From: Nymphaea colorata
Taxonomy: Eukaryota > Streptophyta > Magnoliopsida > Nymphaeales > Nymphaeaceae
Assembly (NCBI RefSeq): GCF_008831285.2
Contig: NC_045139.1
Span: 29,801,206-29,865,205, forward strand
Reading direction: 5' to 3'
Length of the DNA stretch: 64,000 bases
Shown here: in pieces, positions 1 through 12,525 of the stretch
Position numbering within the stretch: position 1 is the first letter of the stretch
How the letters are laid out: the number at the start of each line of letters is the position of its first letter
The notes under the pieces: model-generated
Seen by the model: the letters and a program-made list of their open reading frames with translations, nothing else
Databases searched by the model: none
What the model was told of the DNA's origin: nothing
Translations under genes and position numbers: made by a program

Positions 1-747
1 AGATTAGAGTGGATCGTGTAGTTGATATCAGAGTCACGGTCAATACTCGGACCTGGGGCCAATCACTGAAGGATGAACATTCAGTGCTTGATTCCTCGCA
101 TCAAAGCCTCAAAGTTAGCTTGGGTTCGATAAGCGATCGATGCCCTAGAATTTTTTTTTTTTTTTTTTGTGACTCCCATCTAAGTTTAACCCTGTAACCG
201 GGTGAGCAGGATGTTAACAACCCACCGCCAGAAAAGAAGCCTAACCTCATATATTCACATAGGCAATTTATATGAGAAGGTTTCTCCACCCTCTACATGT
301 TAAATATGCAATGACCATGAGAGGAGAATACTATATGCACTTTTACCTCTCAATTGACAAACCAAAGTTAAGATCAGAGCCTTTTACCAGTTTATGCCAA
401 GAGAAAGAGACCCACTGACACTCAGTCCATATCTCCTGAGTCCTTATCTCTTCTCACCTTCAAAGATATCAAGCATAACTCTCTACCAAGTGGGTGGATC
501 TCTTTTTTGGCATTTCAATTCTTTTTTTATTGCACTATCTTACAGAGGCCCTTCTTTGGTGCCCCACTTCACATTTTTATAAGCCTTTCACCTTTCTCTT
601 TATCACAAGCCAGCCTCTCTCTAGATCTCTCTCTCTGTTAAAATATTTTGAAATATATAGGTCTACCACCCAAAAGAAATCACTATAAGTTATAATATCT
701 GAGACAAACACAGGAAGACAAAATAGCAGAGGGCCACTGACCCTTGA

Positions 748-775
748 GGAGGGGTGGGGTGGGGTGGGGTGGGGG
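748..775 (+). other. G-quadruplex-like tract (GGGGT)n
   Basis: Five consecutive G-runs of four or five, each separated by a single T, occur on the plus strand. This fits the usual G3+N1-7 pattern with very short loops, which is the stable class of G-quadruplex motif. No gene begins close by, so its role is unknown. Confidence 0.7.
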
Positions 776-1878
776 CTGCTTAGATCTAAGATCCGTGACT
801 ATGGGCTGGGCAGAGATATCAACTTACAGAAACTGTCAATGGTGGTGATGTCATAGGAGCACATGGGGTGGCCACCATGGAGGGGGAGTACCACTGTAGA
901 TTTGGTAGGGAAGCATGTGAAAGGGAGAGGGATTTAAGGGTGAAAAATGGATTGTTTATTCAAGGGAGCAACATTCAGGAACATGGTCATATTCCCAGCC
1001 ACTGAAAAACCCATCCCTTTCATTGCCACCAGTTGCATGTGGGAGACTAATTCAATTTTTTCTCTCTCTTTTTTCCAGCTTCTACAAGGAAAAACACAGA
1101 CAATCAGAGTGGGGCGTGGGGCCCGCCCTCCGCCGCTAGGGCGCCGGACCGAAACTAGCCGGAGCAACCGGCCGAATCGTGTCGTCAGCAATTTAATTAC
1201 TTTCTTCTTCTTCTTCTTCTAGGGAGTCAAGCCCATGTTCTTGAAGCCCATGCCAAGGTTCTTGAAAGATCTTAAGATTTTGGGATTTGAGAATCTTAGT
1301 TTCTATATTATAAGGAGTGCTTCAAATCTTTTGTTTGAAAACAAGGGTTACAACATAAATTCATCATTCTTGCATCTAAAATCTAAGTGATCAAACCCTG
1401 TTCTTGAGATCTAAATTTGAGGCATATGAGGATCTTAAATTTATATTTTAAAATTTCCTAGAACCAAAATCACATAAGGGTTATACCCTCATAAGTAATT
1501 GTCTGTATGCCTTATCAATTTAAAAGAGCTTTTTACAAAGAGTAGAGGAACCAGCCAATGCATAAATTGTTGCACTTCCCAAGACTTGCCCCCCACAATC
1601 AAACACAACCAATCATGACTCTAAGGCTACATATGCTAAGAGAACCCTAGGGCGCCATTAGACTCAATGACAGGAGCTAGAGAAACAGTTGGTAAATGTT
1701 CCATATTAATTGGCTGATCACCACGCCTTGAGATTCTCATCAATGTCCACAACTTTGTTGGATTTAATACTTCAAGGAAAGAACAAGTTTGTCTTTTGAA
1801 AGACTAAAAACTACACAGCTTAAGTTCGAAAATTTTTAATCTAACCAAATGAATTGCACTAGAAAATAGCACATAAAT

Positions 1879-2223
1879 AGGGCTGTACATGAACTGAGTC
1901 GAGACTCAATTCGAAGCATATATTGGTCGGCTTGATCTCAGTTCGAGCTGTACAAGGTGCTCCAGCTCGAAGCCTCAAATAGATAGACAGGGTCCCGACT
2001 CAAGCTCGACCTGTTTAAGCTAGTTTGCCAATTCCTCATTTGACGTTATCTCTTTCCATTCCTTGGTTTTTAAGTTTGAAAATTATCAAAAAAAAAAACC
2101 CTAAATTGAACGAGCTTACTCAAGTTCAATCAAGTTGAGTCCATGTAAGTCAAACTCGACTTGTAAGCTCAATTTTTCAGTTAAGTTTGTACTCCAATTG
2201 GCTCAACTTGTTGTACAGTCCCT
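1879..2223. mobile_element. Small non-autonomous hAT-like transposon (345 bp)
   Basis: The left end begins AGGGCTGTACA and the right end finishes TGTACAGTCCCT, so the termini are inverted repeats with one mismatch in the outer 12 bases. The bases just outside are near-identical direct repeats, CACATAAAT at 1870-1878 and CATATAAAT at 2224-2232 (8 of 9 match), as expected for a decayed target-site duplication. The interior is rich in GAGCTCGA-like words and has no transposase frame. Termini of the type TAGGGCTGTACA and duplications of 8 bp or so are typical of plant hAT elements, so I call it hAT-like. Related, less complete copies lie at 13430-13908, 36066-36300 and 40385-40560. Confidence 0.7.
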
Positions 2224-2923
2224 CATATAAATAAAAGTTTTATGGTGGAATTAAAAACAAATTAGTTTTACAAAAGGGTGCAGAGAATTGGCTTGTATCG
2301 ATCGCATCAAATTAGGTTACGTATAAGATGTCTATAAAAATAATACATTTACTCAAGAAAACATAAAAAATTAATATTTTACTAAATAATGGGCCAATGA
2401 AGGCTCATTTTGGCTGATTCCGCCGTTTCAAAGGAGAAATAAGCCAATTCTCACACACATATATATACATATATATATATATATAATGCTTGAATTGGAA
2501 GATATCTCTGGGACTAAAGGATGGTTTTGAGAAAAGGAGATGAGAGTGAAGTTGTTTGTGTTAAGGGAGGGGATGGAGAGGGTTTCTGACGTCCAACTAG
2601 GATTGCAGCATACCTTTCACCAAGAGAATAGAGCCAAGAATTTTTCTGTCAACCCTAAGCCAAAGAAAAAAAAGAGACGTCAGTACACAGGAATAAAGTG
2701 TTTGGGGGCAAACAGTTGAAGCTCATTTGCTTCTCAGTCTTGGTCAAATGACGATAACGATACTGGACCATGATCTTCACTTGTCAATTTTGGATCTACA
2801 AAAAAAGTTTCAACTAATAATATTAGATTACTAAAATGTTCATCATCTTTTTTCTCTTCAACTGTCTATTATATTGGATTGAACATACTTGTTAGATGGC
2901 TAGGTGACTCTGGTTTTTCTGTT

Positions 2924-2925
<2 letters not shown>

Positions 2926-2997
<72 letters not shown>
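2926..2997. repeat. (AT)n microsatellite
   Basis: A perfect alternating TA run of about 71 bases. Similar runs occur at 8984-9020, 10229-10263, 10512-10574, 13196-13251, 15670-15984 and 33943-33977. Confidence 0.95.
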
Positions 2998-2999
<2 letters not shown>

Positions 3000-4985
3000 G
3001 TGTGTGGCGACATATAAGGAATTATTATGTTGGCCATTGACATTTTCAAGTTAAAAAGCTTAAAGAAATCGATGAATAAAAAGTTGTTAATTACTGTTAG
3101 ATGACTAAAATATTTCATTTTTTTTTTACTCTGAGTCTTGCATGTAGGAAAAATCAACAACAAAGATGATTTCTTAAGAGTCACGTACCAACCAATTTCT
3201 ATAAAGAAGATTAGTTACGTAAATTACTACATTTGGAGACTCTGGCAAAGCCAGTATTTCAAAGAAACGGAATTGGAGGTCAAGAGTACTTCAATCACGT
3301 AAGGATTGGATGCCTAGAGATTTTGTACCAATAGAAAAGTTCTTCAACTGCCCTATAGAGCTGACTCTTACCGTCCTTAGGTAAAATTAGACAAAGTCTA
3401 CATGTTCTGTTGAATTAAAGACTTCCCACGGTACTGATTTGGACAACTTTTCTTCAGTTAGTTTTTATTAAAAATTGAACCAATTCGTTCGGTCTCTTCT
3501 TGACGAAGATACCAGTTTTTCCCTCAAACACAACCATAATAATCTCCACCTTAAGGAGGAGTGGAGGCCGGAAGAAGGATTCGTTTTACTGAACTTCTGT
3601 ATATAATGACGCCTAGGAATATCATGAAATCTATGCATTCATATTCATTGAAACTCATCTTATAAAGCTCAATCTATTTACTATTTCGTTTTTCAGTTCT
3701 GTTGTTTTTAAATATTTTGAACGATTAAATGAATTACCAAACATGGCTGTTAAAGTAGTTCAAAACATTATATATATGTTTATAAGTGGCGGTGATAGAG
3801 ATAGAAAGAGATGGGAACAAGGTGATCTGGGGAAATGGTGTGAAATTGAATGAGGTGAGGAGTGAAGAAAAGAAACCCGGGGGGGCCGATGAAGGGCAGC
3901 TTTCACACAGAGGGCAGTGTCTGCGGAGGGGGGAAGATGGAGATGGAGATGGAGATCAGATGGGACGTGACGCCCATTTTCATGTGCCCAGCGCCGTGGG
4001 ACCCACCGTCGACGAAACACGGACATGAACCTCTCCATTGTGCAAAATCTTATTTTTTAATATATATATATATATATATTTAAGTTGAATTTATTTTATA
4101 TTATTTAAATTGTATTTTTAGAATCGTCATCAATACAAAGATAGTTTTATGGTCATATTTTTTATCCGATGGTTCCTGAGGTCTCTTTCGGGAGGAGTGG
4201 TAGTACTCTGCAGAATGTGAGAGGGAGAGAGAAACTAGAGAGATGAATGGGGATGAAGCGGAGCCTGCAGGTGCATGATCCCTGTAGGCGGGTAAGGTGG
4301 CAGCTTCTGCACCTATAGGACCCATCCCACAGATTCCCTTTCTCTCTCTCTCACTAAACTTCTCTTTCTCTCTCTATGCCTCTCTCTCTCTCTCTCATAT
4401 TACCCATAAAACAACCTGAAGTGAATATCATTTGCTGTCTATAATCAGTTACCACAGAGCAAATCCTCGCTTTCTCTCTCTACAGCTCCCTCTCTCTCTC
4501 TCTCTTGCATTATGCAACAAAAATTAATTGTAGCTAGAGACTAGTTGAAATTAATATATAAATATATATATATATAGCCGTTCTCTCTCTTTCTTCTGAT
4601 ATTTTATTTGGTTTTTGAATAAGTTGGATCAGGAACCCATTCTTCCAGTTCATTTCCAAAAGGGAAGAAAAGGACGCTGCCCTTCTCACCTCACTCATCC
4701 CATTCAGTGTAGGGAAAAGGAAAAAAAAGGAGACTCCACTCCACTCCCCTCCCTCATTAACCGCATGTCAATCTAAAAGGACCCCTGAACTATTTCTATC
4801 TCTCTCTTATATACTCCAAACGCTTTTTCCTCCAATCAGCTTTAATCGGCTGCAGTCTCTCTCGGCCGCTCTCCTTTTCTTCACCACACTTCCATGCTGA
4901 TCTAATTATTGGTTTCCAACATCTCTCCCACCTGATCCCTCTCCTCCCCAACCTTCTGAGGCCTCTCGAGTGAACCAAAATTCTG

Positions 4986-5011
4986 ATGGGATGAAGCCTG
5001 ATCAGCCATGA
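4986..5011 (+). promoter_or_regulatory. Two minimal upstream ORFs in the HD-Zip leader
   Basis: Just before the coding region there is an ATG GGA TGA minimal ORF at 4986-4994, then an ATG at 4991 followed by five codons and a TGA at 5009-5011. That stop overlaps the next ATG at 5008. A ribosome scanning this leader would meet three ATGs before the one at 5024 that opens the HD-Zip frame. Whether these are in the mature mRNA depends on the transcription start, which cannot be read here; the position directly before the coding region makes it likely. Confidence 0.5.
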
Positions 5012-5023
5012 GTTGCACCGGCG

Positions 5024-7182
5024 ATGGCATTCTTTCCTTCCAATTTCATGCTTCAAGGGCCTCCGCCGCCGGCGCCGCCTCAGCCGCCACAGCAGCCGTC
5101 CTCCCACGAAGATCACGACCACCATCCTCCCACCAATCTCTCCCAGCTCATGCCCACATGCACTCCCCAAGATTTCCATGGTCATTATCGCAGCTCACTC
5201 GAATCTCTTCTTTTTCTGTGCTTGTTTACAGAAACTGGAGTTTTCCTAGATCGGATACCTGCGCGGTGGACATTAAGCTGCTTAATTTTAATTTCCTCGA
5301 GTTCGATGCTCTTCTGTCCAGTTGTTCGTTATGTGAATTTTCTGCGGTCTTTTTTTTTTTTTGGTCCCCCATGTGGATCATTCGGCTCATCTTGCTTTGA
5401 ATCTTTTGCTCCTTTGATGTCTGGAATTGGATATCGTGTTTGATCATTTCCCTGACGTCTGTTTTAATTAATAATCTCGAGCTTCTGCGATGTGGGCATG
5501 CGGTGCAGGTGTGGCGTCGTTCCTGGGGAAGAGATCCATGTCCTTTTCAGGGCTGGAGTTGTGTGAGGAGATGAACGGAGAAGACGATCTGTCAGACGAT
5601 TGCTCCCAAACGGGGGAGAAGAAGAAGCGGCTCAACATGGAGCAGGTGAAGACTCTGGAGAGGAACTTCGAGTTGGGAAATAAGCTTGAGCCGGAGAGGA
5701 AAATGCAGCTGGCCAGGGCTTTAGGCTTGCAGCCGAGGCAGATCGCCATATGGTTCCAGAACAGGAGGGCTAGGTGGAAGACGAAGCAGCTGGAGAAGGA
5801 CTATGATCTCCTCAAGAAGCAGTATGAAGCAGTCAAGGCCGATAATGATCTCCTCCAAGCCCAAAACAAGAAGCTCCAATCTGAGGTCATCTGATCAATC
5901 CCCATGAAATTTTCATATGTTCTTAATCAACTACATCCAATCACCAAATGCTTCGTCTATTCGCGTTCCAGCATGTGCATAAAGATAAATATAAATATAA
6001 ATAAATTATGTATAGATAGATAGACTCATTTCTGCTCTTTCAAATTAATTCTGTAGTTCGTCTGACGTTGGGAGTGCAACATGATCTGCACTGTTGGTCC
6101 TATTTTAGAAACCATAACGTGGGGGTTCTGATCGGATCTGATTGTCGCCTGTAAGATCCAAATTTAGTGGGTTTTTGCAAATTAAGAGACGCATCTCCAT
6201 ATAAGTTAGATGAAGATCATCGACGCCCTTCTCAGGTCAGAACAAATTAAACATAATCGGTTTTTTCGTTTTTCTTTTTAGTTCTTTGATTTAGAAATTA
6301 AGGAACAGGCACAAGCGCACTGAATCGAGTCAACTATTGCAAAAGTTTCTCGACTCGTCGAGGGTTTGTGTTGGGAAAATTTCAATAAGAAATATGATGA
6401 GGGAATTGATTTTCTTTTGCTTCACACCTTAAATTTGTAGGTATCTGGAATAATGGGGTGCAAAAGTAAATGCACTAAAGATAAGGTCAACAAGCCTAAC
6501 GTCATTCTTCTCTTGAAATACTTCAGTATATTTTTATAGGGATATGGCTCAATAATGTGAAGCAGATCAAGGGTTATCTTATTCCTTTGAGTAGTAGTCG
6601 ATGCAATTCGCGTTCTCATAGTGATGTCCAAGAGGAGTCAGATTGAAATTGTACTGAATCTCTTTACTTTTCTGTGATCACCTTCATTTTCTTATAATGC
6701 ATGGGAATATCACGATAACAAAAGAAAAAGAGCCATTGAGAGCAACTCTGTGAAAGTTTCTTCTACCATTCATGGATTATCAATTGGAGGATTGATTGCA
6801 TTGGCAGATCATGGTGCTGAAGAAGAACAGAGACGCAGAGCCCATCAATCTGAATAAGGAGACAGAAGGGTCGTGCAGCATCAAGAGCGAGAACAGCTCC
6901 GACCTCAACTTGGACATATCCAAGGCAGCAGTGGACAGCCCAATAACTTCACACGCCTTGAGACCCGTTTACCCTCCAATGAGGCCGGGAAACGTCGTGC
7001 AGTTCCTTCAGGGACCCTCAAGATCGGAGCTTCCAAACCAGAAATTCATGGCCGGAGCCGGCGCCGCTGCCGCCGACGAAAATGCAGTCCAGGAGGAACC
7101 CTTCTGCAACATGTTCTGCACAATGGATGATCACTCTGGCTTCTGGCCGTGGACTGATCACTTCCCACGCAGCTTTCACTGA
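5024..7182 (+). CDS. HB13: HD-Zip class I homeodomain-leucine zipper transcription factor (ATHB13/ATHB23-like)
   Basis: Nuclear DNA-binding factor; HD-Zip I proteins dimerise through the zipper and bind CAATNATTG-type sites, and the ATHB13 group acts in growth and stress control. Exons 5024-5180, 5509-5885 and 6808-7182 join through GT-AG introns of 328 and 922 bp into a 302-residue protein, close to the usual length. The N-terminus has [11 protein letters not shown], then a Pro/His-rich stretch. The homeodomain is at about residues 90-146 and includes [11 protein letters not shown]. The zipper follows directly, with heptad positions L147, L154, V161, L168, L175 and L182; it is interrupted by intron 2. 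The segment [11 protein letters not shown] and the C-terminal [15 protein letters not shown] are hallmarks of the ATHB13 clade. Oddity: relatives start MSC(or MTC)TG directly before MAFF; that stretch exists at 5008 but in another frame, so I start at 5024. Family assignment is very secure; the exact start is not. Confidence 0.93.
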
Positions 7183-8980
7183 GTGCATCCTCGCAAACTG
7201 CGACTCCCCTATTCCTTCTTTTTGCCTTTCCCTCTTCTTCTTCTTCTTCTTCTCCACTTATTCTGGTCTGCTGTATTCATGTCTAGTTGGTGTATAGAGA
7301 AAAAAAAAAACATTCTCGATTTTCAATTGCTTCCAGGTAGGACTTGAAGAAAAGCAGAAAAAGGTGAAGATGGTATGCTTCTCTTCTGAATCAAATGCTT
7401 CAGCTTTAGTTTTGTGACGTCGGTAGGATTGATTCAGTCAACTGGGTAGCTAGCCAAAGGGATCCCTCCAATGTTTTCTTGCAGAAGAAAGATGGAGAGA
7501 GAGAGAGAGAGAGAGAGAATACTAGAAGAAAATAAGTATTTCAATCATCTGTTGACTGTTAAACCAATCCAGTGGAGTTAAGATCCCCAATGCATTTTCC
7601 ATAAAAGTGGAAACTCCAATGAACGACCAAACAACTCAGAGCGTACCCCACATATATCATCACTCTGCAACAGTCTCTTGTACAACTGTCCTCCCTCTCT
7701 CTCTTACACATGCATAAGTATCTGCCGCTCGTGAAACTTGTGACTCTTCTTTTGGTGAATTAGTTGAATAAGATTACATGATATAAATGATCCTGTCTGC
7801 TTATTATAGTATTTGCTGTGGAGATCACATCTATTGCTTCGTTTCGTTGAAGAATAAAGGCAGATAAAGGATTCAAATACGGTGCACAGGTTGAAGACTG
7901 AGCACTCATGCACGAACACGCACACACACACAGATGCAGTGCAGGCAAGACTGCCTCAATTTTCATTTTGTTTAAATACTTTTTTGAATTATAATTTGCA
8001 AATTCGTGCTTTACATCATTGATCTTGCTAAAAAATCGTGGTTTTCTTCTATATACGGCTTCGAAGTTCAAGAACTTATAATATTCTTAAATTCCAAACA
8101 ACAAAAGAATGGGTATCTTTTCGAATTTCGTCCTGGCGTTATAGACGATTGACACATCCATACCTAATTGTTTATCAGATCCATCTTTAATACAATTGCC
8201 TTCAAACGGGATCAATTTAATTTGCCCTCGTCGAAATACTCTCATGCCGTTTATGAAAAATTGTTTGCAACTCCGCAGAGAAGGATGGATTTATCAATAG
8301 AAGTAAGCAGAGACGCGTTTTGCCTATTGAAAATTAGCCAAGGTTGAATTTGAAAAACAAAATTAGATAATATTATTCATCTGTGAAAGCCATAAAGTAA
8401 GGACTGGTTGTCAATTCCATATCATGTATACAAATAAGTCACATTAAATATATATTTGCAAATTAAAGAATTTCATTTTTATTGATTTCATGTGTTAGGA
8501 AGGCAATATCTGTACACTTACCGTGTACCCTTTTCAAAACTTGTTTGATCATTATATATGCTAGATAAGTAGCAAAGCTGTACTGAATCTGATTTGAACT
8601 TTTTATTTAAATGATCACAATCTGAGGTAAGTTTTGAATTATTTCCATCCGTATGAGAAAAGGAAAACCATTGACAAAAATCATGTGCAAAAAACTTTAA
8701 TTTTTATTGATCTTCTAGATCTTGTTCACTAAACCACAAACACGCGTACATAATTTGTCTTTCTCATAGTTTATATGACCAATAATATATATAATTCTCT
8801 ATTCAACTTATAGAATATAAGTATGAGAAATTATGAGCACTAGTGCTTACTGGTTTTTCTAGAAAAGTCAATCTCAGTTTATTTGTTGAGCTAGCAGCAA
8901 CGTATACGTGCATGGACTTTTATGTTTATATTATTTGAACAACTACTAATTGCGAATATTAGTACTTATACTCTTAGACT

Positions 8981-9021
<41 letters not shown>

Positions 9022-10227
9022 CATGAGAGCTTTGTGGCATTTATTAATGCCTGTTTGACATTTGCGGAAAAGAATAGGCCTTGAAACGAATCATTTATTA
9101 GTTGAAATGGGTAGCGCAAATATGTTGCATAAACTTAATAAACTAATAATAGGCCGTATATTAGTACTCGTTGGGAGATTAAAAAATTCTGAAATGTCTT
9201 TTAACCTGAAAATTATAATCTTTATACAGATTGATGGACTCACATCGAGTTGCTGATTGCATCATGCATGTGAGACACCTAGTTTTTAAATTCCGGCGTC
9301 AAATTGGCCGGTGGAACTGCCAGAGTTATTTCAGTCAACGGTATGGACTTCCATTTATTACAAGCGATCTAAATTTGGGGGGAGATCACTGTAGATGACG
9401 TTAACATTTAATTGCTACAGCCTGAAAGAGATATCTCTAGAGAGAGAGAGAGAGAGAGAGATTACTGAGGTTGGTCGAACATCTTTTGGATGGAATATGC
9501 GGACCTTTTCTCATTTCATTCCAAATTAAGTTTACATCTCTTAATCAAACGTTACAGATGCAAATTGCGTGGTTTTATTCAGAAAGAATGTTTGTAATTG
9601 CGAGATTCGAAGAAACAAAGCAACTGCAGAACAATAATGCCATATTTTAATGGTCAGGACCAAAATCTATTTAGGACAAAGTTAGATTTCACTACTAACT
9701 TTGAGATCCACAAAACGGCTAATTTTAGGCATCATCAATAAGAAAGACCAAAGCAACGTTCATTTAGTTACAGTAATTTATAATTATAGGACACAAAACA
9801 AGTTTTAAATCAAAATAACGTCCGATCAGAATGCTAGCTTTAGTAATATAATAAGAGCCATATCGTTATCTCAAACATATCGGTTGATTTCACCCGGCAA
9901 CTTTGAGCATCAGCTGCAGCATGTCAGGAGAGAGAGAGAGAGAGAGAGAATATGACACTGTTCATGAGAGACAGAGAGGAAAAGAGAGAGAGAGGAGACA
10001 GTCTTGGATTCACCAAAAGAGAGAGACGTCTTGGAATCAGCAAAAAGGCCATCAACTTTATTTGAGAGTAGGAATGGAAACATTCCCGGGGTGTCCAATA
10101 TAGACTCAGATACTTCTCTCCCCCTTAAGTCAAGGCCCTGATTGCCCATAAATTACGCAACAAGAAGCAGTTGCCCAAATTACATTAAGCCCCTCTCCTC
10201 AACTTAAATTTTTTTTCTATTACCTGG

Positions 10228-10265
<38 letters not shown>

Positions 10266-10294
10266 TCTTTCTCTCACACACACATTTTTTGGAG

Positions 10295-10455
10295 GCTTCA
10301 CCTTGCTGTCACCAATAGGCTCGCACATGGTGCTCACACTAGCTTCACAAAATTAGTTTAATATATATGTTAATGTTTTGATATATTATGTTATGCTTCA
10401 AATAAACTATAGGTATTGAATGAGCGCTCAACCAAAATTTTTCTGGGGCTCTCCC
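10295..10455. mobile_element. Partial copy of the GTGGGCA-TGCCCAC small element family
   Basis: The stretch from the CACACTAGC motif through AAAATTAGTTTAATATATATG to the segment TATTGAATGAGCGCTC closely matches the elements at 17509-17685 and 56123-56307 in the same order. The 5' end is altered and the inverted terminal repeats seen in the other two copies are not clear, so it looks like an eroded copy. Confidence 0.5.
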
Positions 10456-10508
10456 TTCTATTCACCCTTCTTTAGATGGAAAGCAAAGAAAAGACAGAAG
10501 GGGAGGAG

Positions 10509-10511
<3 letters not shown>

Positions 10512-10574
<63 letters not shown>
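10512..10574. repeat. (AT)n microsatellite
   Basis: Uninterrupted alternating AT run of about 63 bases. It translates into IYIYIY in both directions, which accounts for the open frames over it. Confidence 0.95.
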
Positions 10575-10579
<5 letters not shown>

Positions 10580-12229
10580 GCTATCCACCTGCTTTTAGTT
10601 ATATGCATTAGTGTGATGTATGGTGACTCTAAAGTTATCATTTTGTGATTATATATATCCTTGGATATGTGTTTACCAATGTAGATTGAGAAATCCTCTA
10701 GCCTCTCACTGTGCACACTGCCCAAATGACAGTGATTTAAGCGGAGGTTGGGAAGAGTTCAATGGTAGTCCTAAAGAGCCTCATAGGTCTCAACTATTAG
10801 AAGAAAATTCTACATGTATTCCCTCATCTATCTTTGTCAATCTCCTTGGTATTGCTTCCCCTTCTAACAAAAGAAAATAAGAAAGAAATATTCCAGGTAT
10901 GATGTGAATACGGCACCAGTTTCATGGTACAGCAGCTGCACTGCTGCTGAAAAGAGGGCAGTTTGATGGCTCTCTCCTTTTAATTACTTTGTGGCTACTA
11001 ATCATTATCGCGGACATTGTCTTTAGAAAAGATAAATAAGTATATATATGTGCAGAAACATTTTATTATAACATTCCGAAAGTATGCCATGCACATGTTG
11101 CATGTCCGCCTTTTTCTCATAAATCAAGCTGTTTTTCTATTAATTCAACTATATATATAGATTGACTTATCATCCCAGCCATGGCATGAAAATATGATGC
11201 ATAGATCAAGTTCTATAAATGTTTGAAAATCCACCGTCTAAATTCAATGTAGAGTACATTAAAATTCATGATTTGTTTTTGTATGGTTAATTAGATTTGT
11301 AAAAAGGACCTAAAGTACCATACAACATGTTAGTGATTATGTTAGATTGCTAACCACATTACTTAAGGTCGCTTTTATGCCAATTCGCGACCACACCAGT
11401 ATATGCAACAAAAGTCTACAAACTAAAGCAAGTACGTAGTAAGACAAGCAGTATAAAATGATCATAAAGATTTCGATTTAAAAGATTTCATGTCAGGTCC
11501 TACCACATAAGTGCGGTATTACAATTCATTTTCCTTAAAGAACATGCTTCTTTAGATGTTGAATTCGCATGGTTTAAATTTAGCTTCAATTGATGCCAAC
11601 ACTAATTATCCAACCAAACTAAAATACACAATAGGTTGGCAGTCAAATACAATATAAAAATGAAAAGTCTTTTTAGGGTCCGCAATTGCCCACACATAAT
11701 CCACACGTGCCCCTGGTTGACTGGTTTCAATTCACATTTAAAGAAAGTTAGGAACTCACATGATCAATATATAATATGATGTACAATTTGCATATAAATC
11801 CTTATTTATGACTTCTCAAGATTACTGACTATGCTCAAGTGATTCTCACAAACATTATTGCCATGTCAGTTTTCTCTCCTAGAGATATAGACTGCTAAGC
11901 TAGGATTAGTTTACGCCCTTCTCAAAGAAGCATGACCTCGTTTCTAGGGCTCTGCAAAAAGTGGCAGCAAATAATTCTTTTTACTGATCTAAACGAATGG
12001 ACAACGACTTGTCCATTAATAAATGTTTGTTCAAGCACCTGCAAGAAAATCAAATGCTACAATGTTGGTAGTAGCTCCTGATGATAACAACAAGAATTTT
12101 CTTTCATTCATCTACTCAAAAATATGTTATTTATCAAACACGCACGGAAAATTAATGCATTTATGTATGGTAAAAAATTTGACAAGAATCAAAAAGTGGT
12201 TGCTTATCAATATGATGGTGTGAATACAC

Positions 12230-12525
12230 ATGGGCTTGTCTGCATTCATGTCATAACAAAATTTAAGTATAAGAATAAACAATAAAAATAAAAATAAAAA
12301 GACGAAATATACAAGACAACCGCACAACAAAATAAAATAAGATGGGTAGAGATGGAGTTGATAGAAGGAGTGACACAGTCACTCACCGAGCACAACGTCG
12401 TAACTGAATAGCAAAATAGACATCCTCCTGCACAAGACAAGCCATAGAATCTGACGATGAGAATGTACCCCTGAAGACCCTATTGTTACGCTCCTCCCAG
12501 ATGCGCCACGAAGAAGAAATGAGTC
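12230..12525 (-). mobile_element. LINE (L1-type) 3' fragment: end of reverse transcriptase ORF plus 3' UTR
   Basis: Reading the minus strand from about 12525, a frame gives SSWRIWEERNNRVFRGTF and then a conserved CLVQEDVYFAIQLRR ending at a stop. This W.IWEERN.R.F pattern is the typical C-terminal segment downstream of the reverse transcriptase in plant L1-like retrotransposons. The remainder of the element is missing upstream, as with 5' truncation during target-primed insertion. The 3' untranslated part, including TTTCGTCTTTTTATTTTT-like text, is shared with the copy at 16085-16430. It is a dead fragment. Confidence 0.65.

Larger units (their letters stand above)
1..4985. other. Gene-free upstream region (TE remnants, simple repeats, HD-Zip promoter side)
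   Basis: No reading frame here resembles a protein I know; the open frames are short and lie in low-complexity DNA. The segment holds a G-run tract near 748-775, a hAT-like small element at 1879-2223, an (AT)n array at 2926-2997, further short AT arrays near 2459-2487 and 4062-4080, and many CT-rich stretches between 4330 and 4510. The CT-rich part with the TA-rich stretch near 4553-4576 lies 430-690 bp before the HD-Zip coding start, so it may include that gene's promoter and leader. That is inference from position and composition only. Confidence 0.5.
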
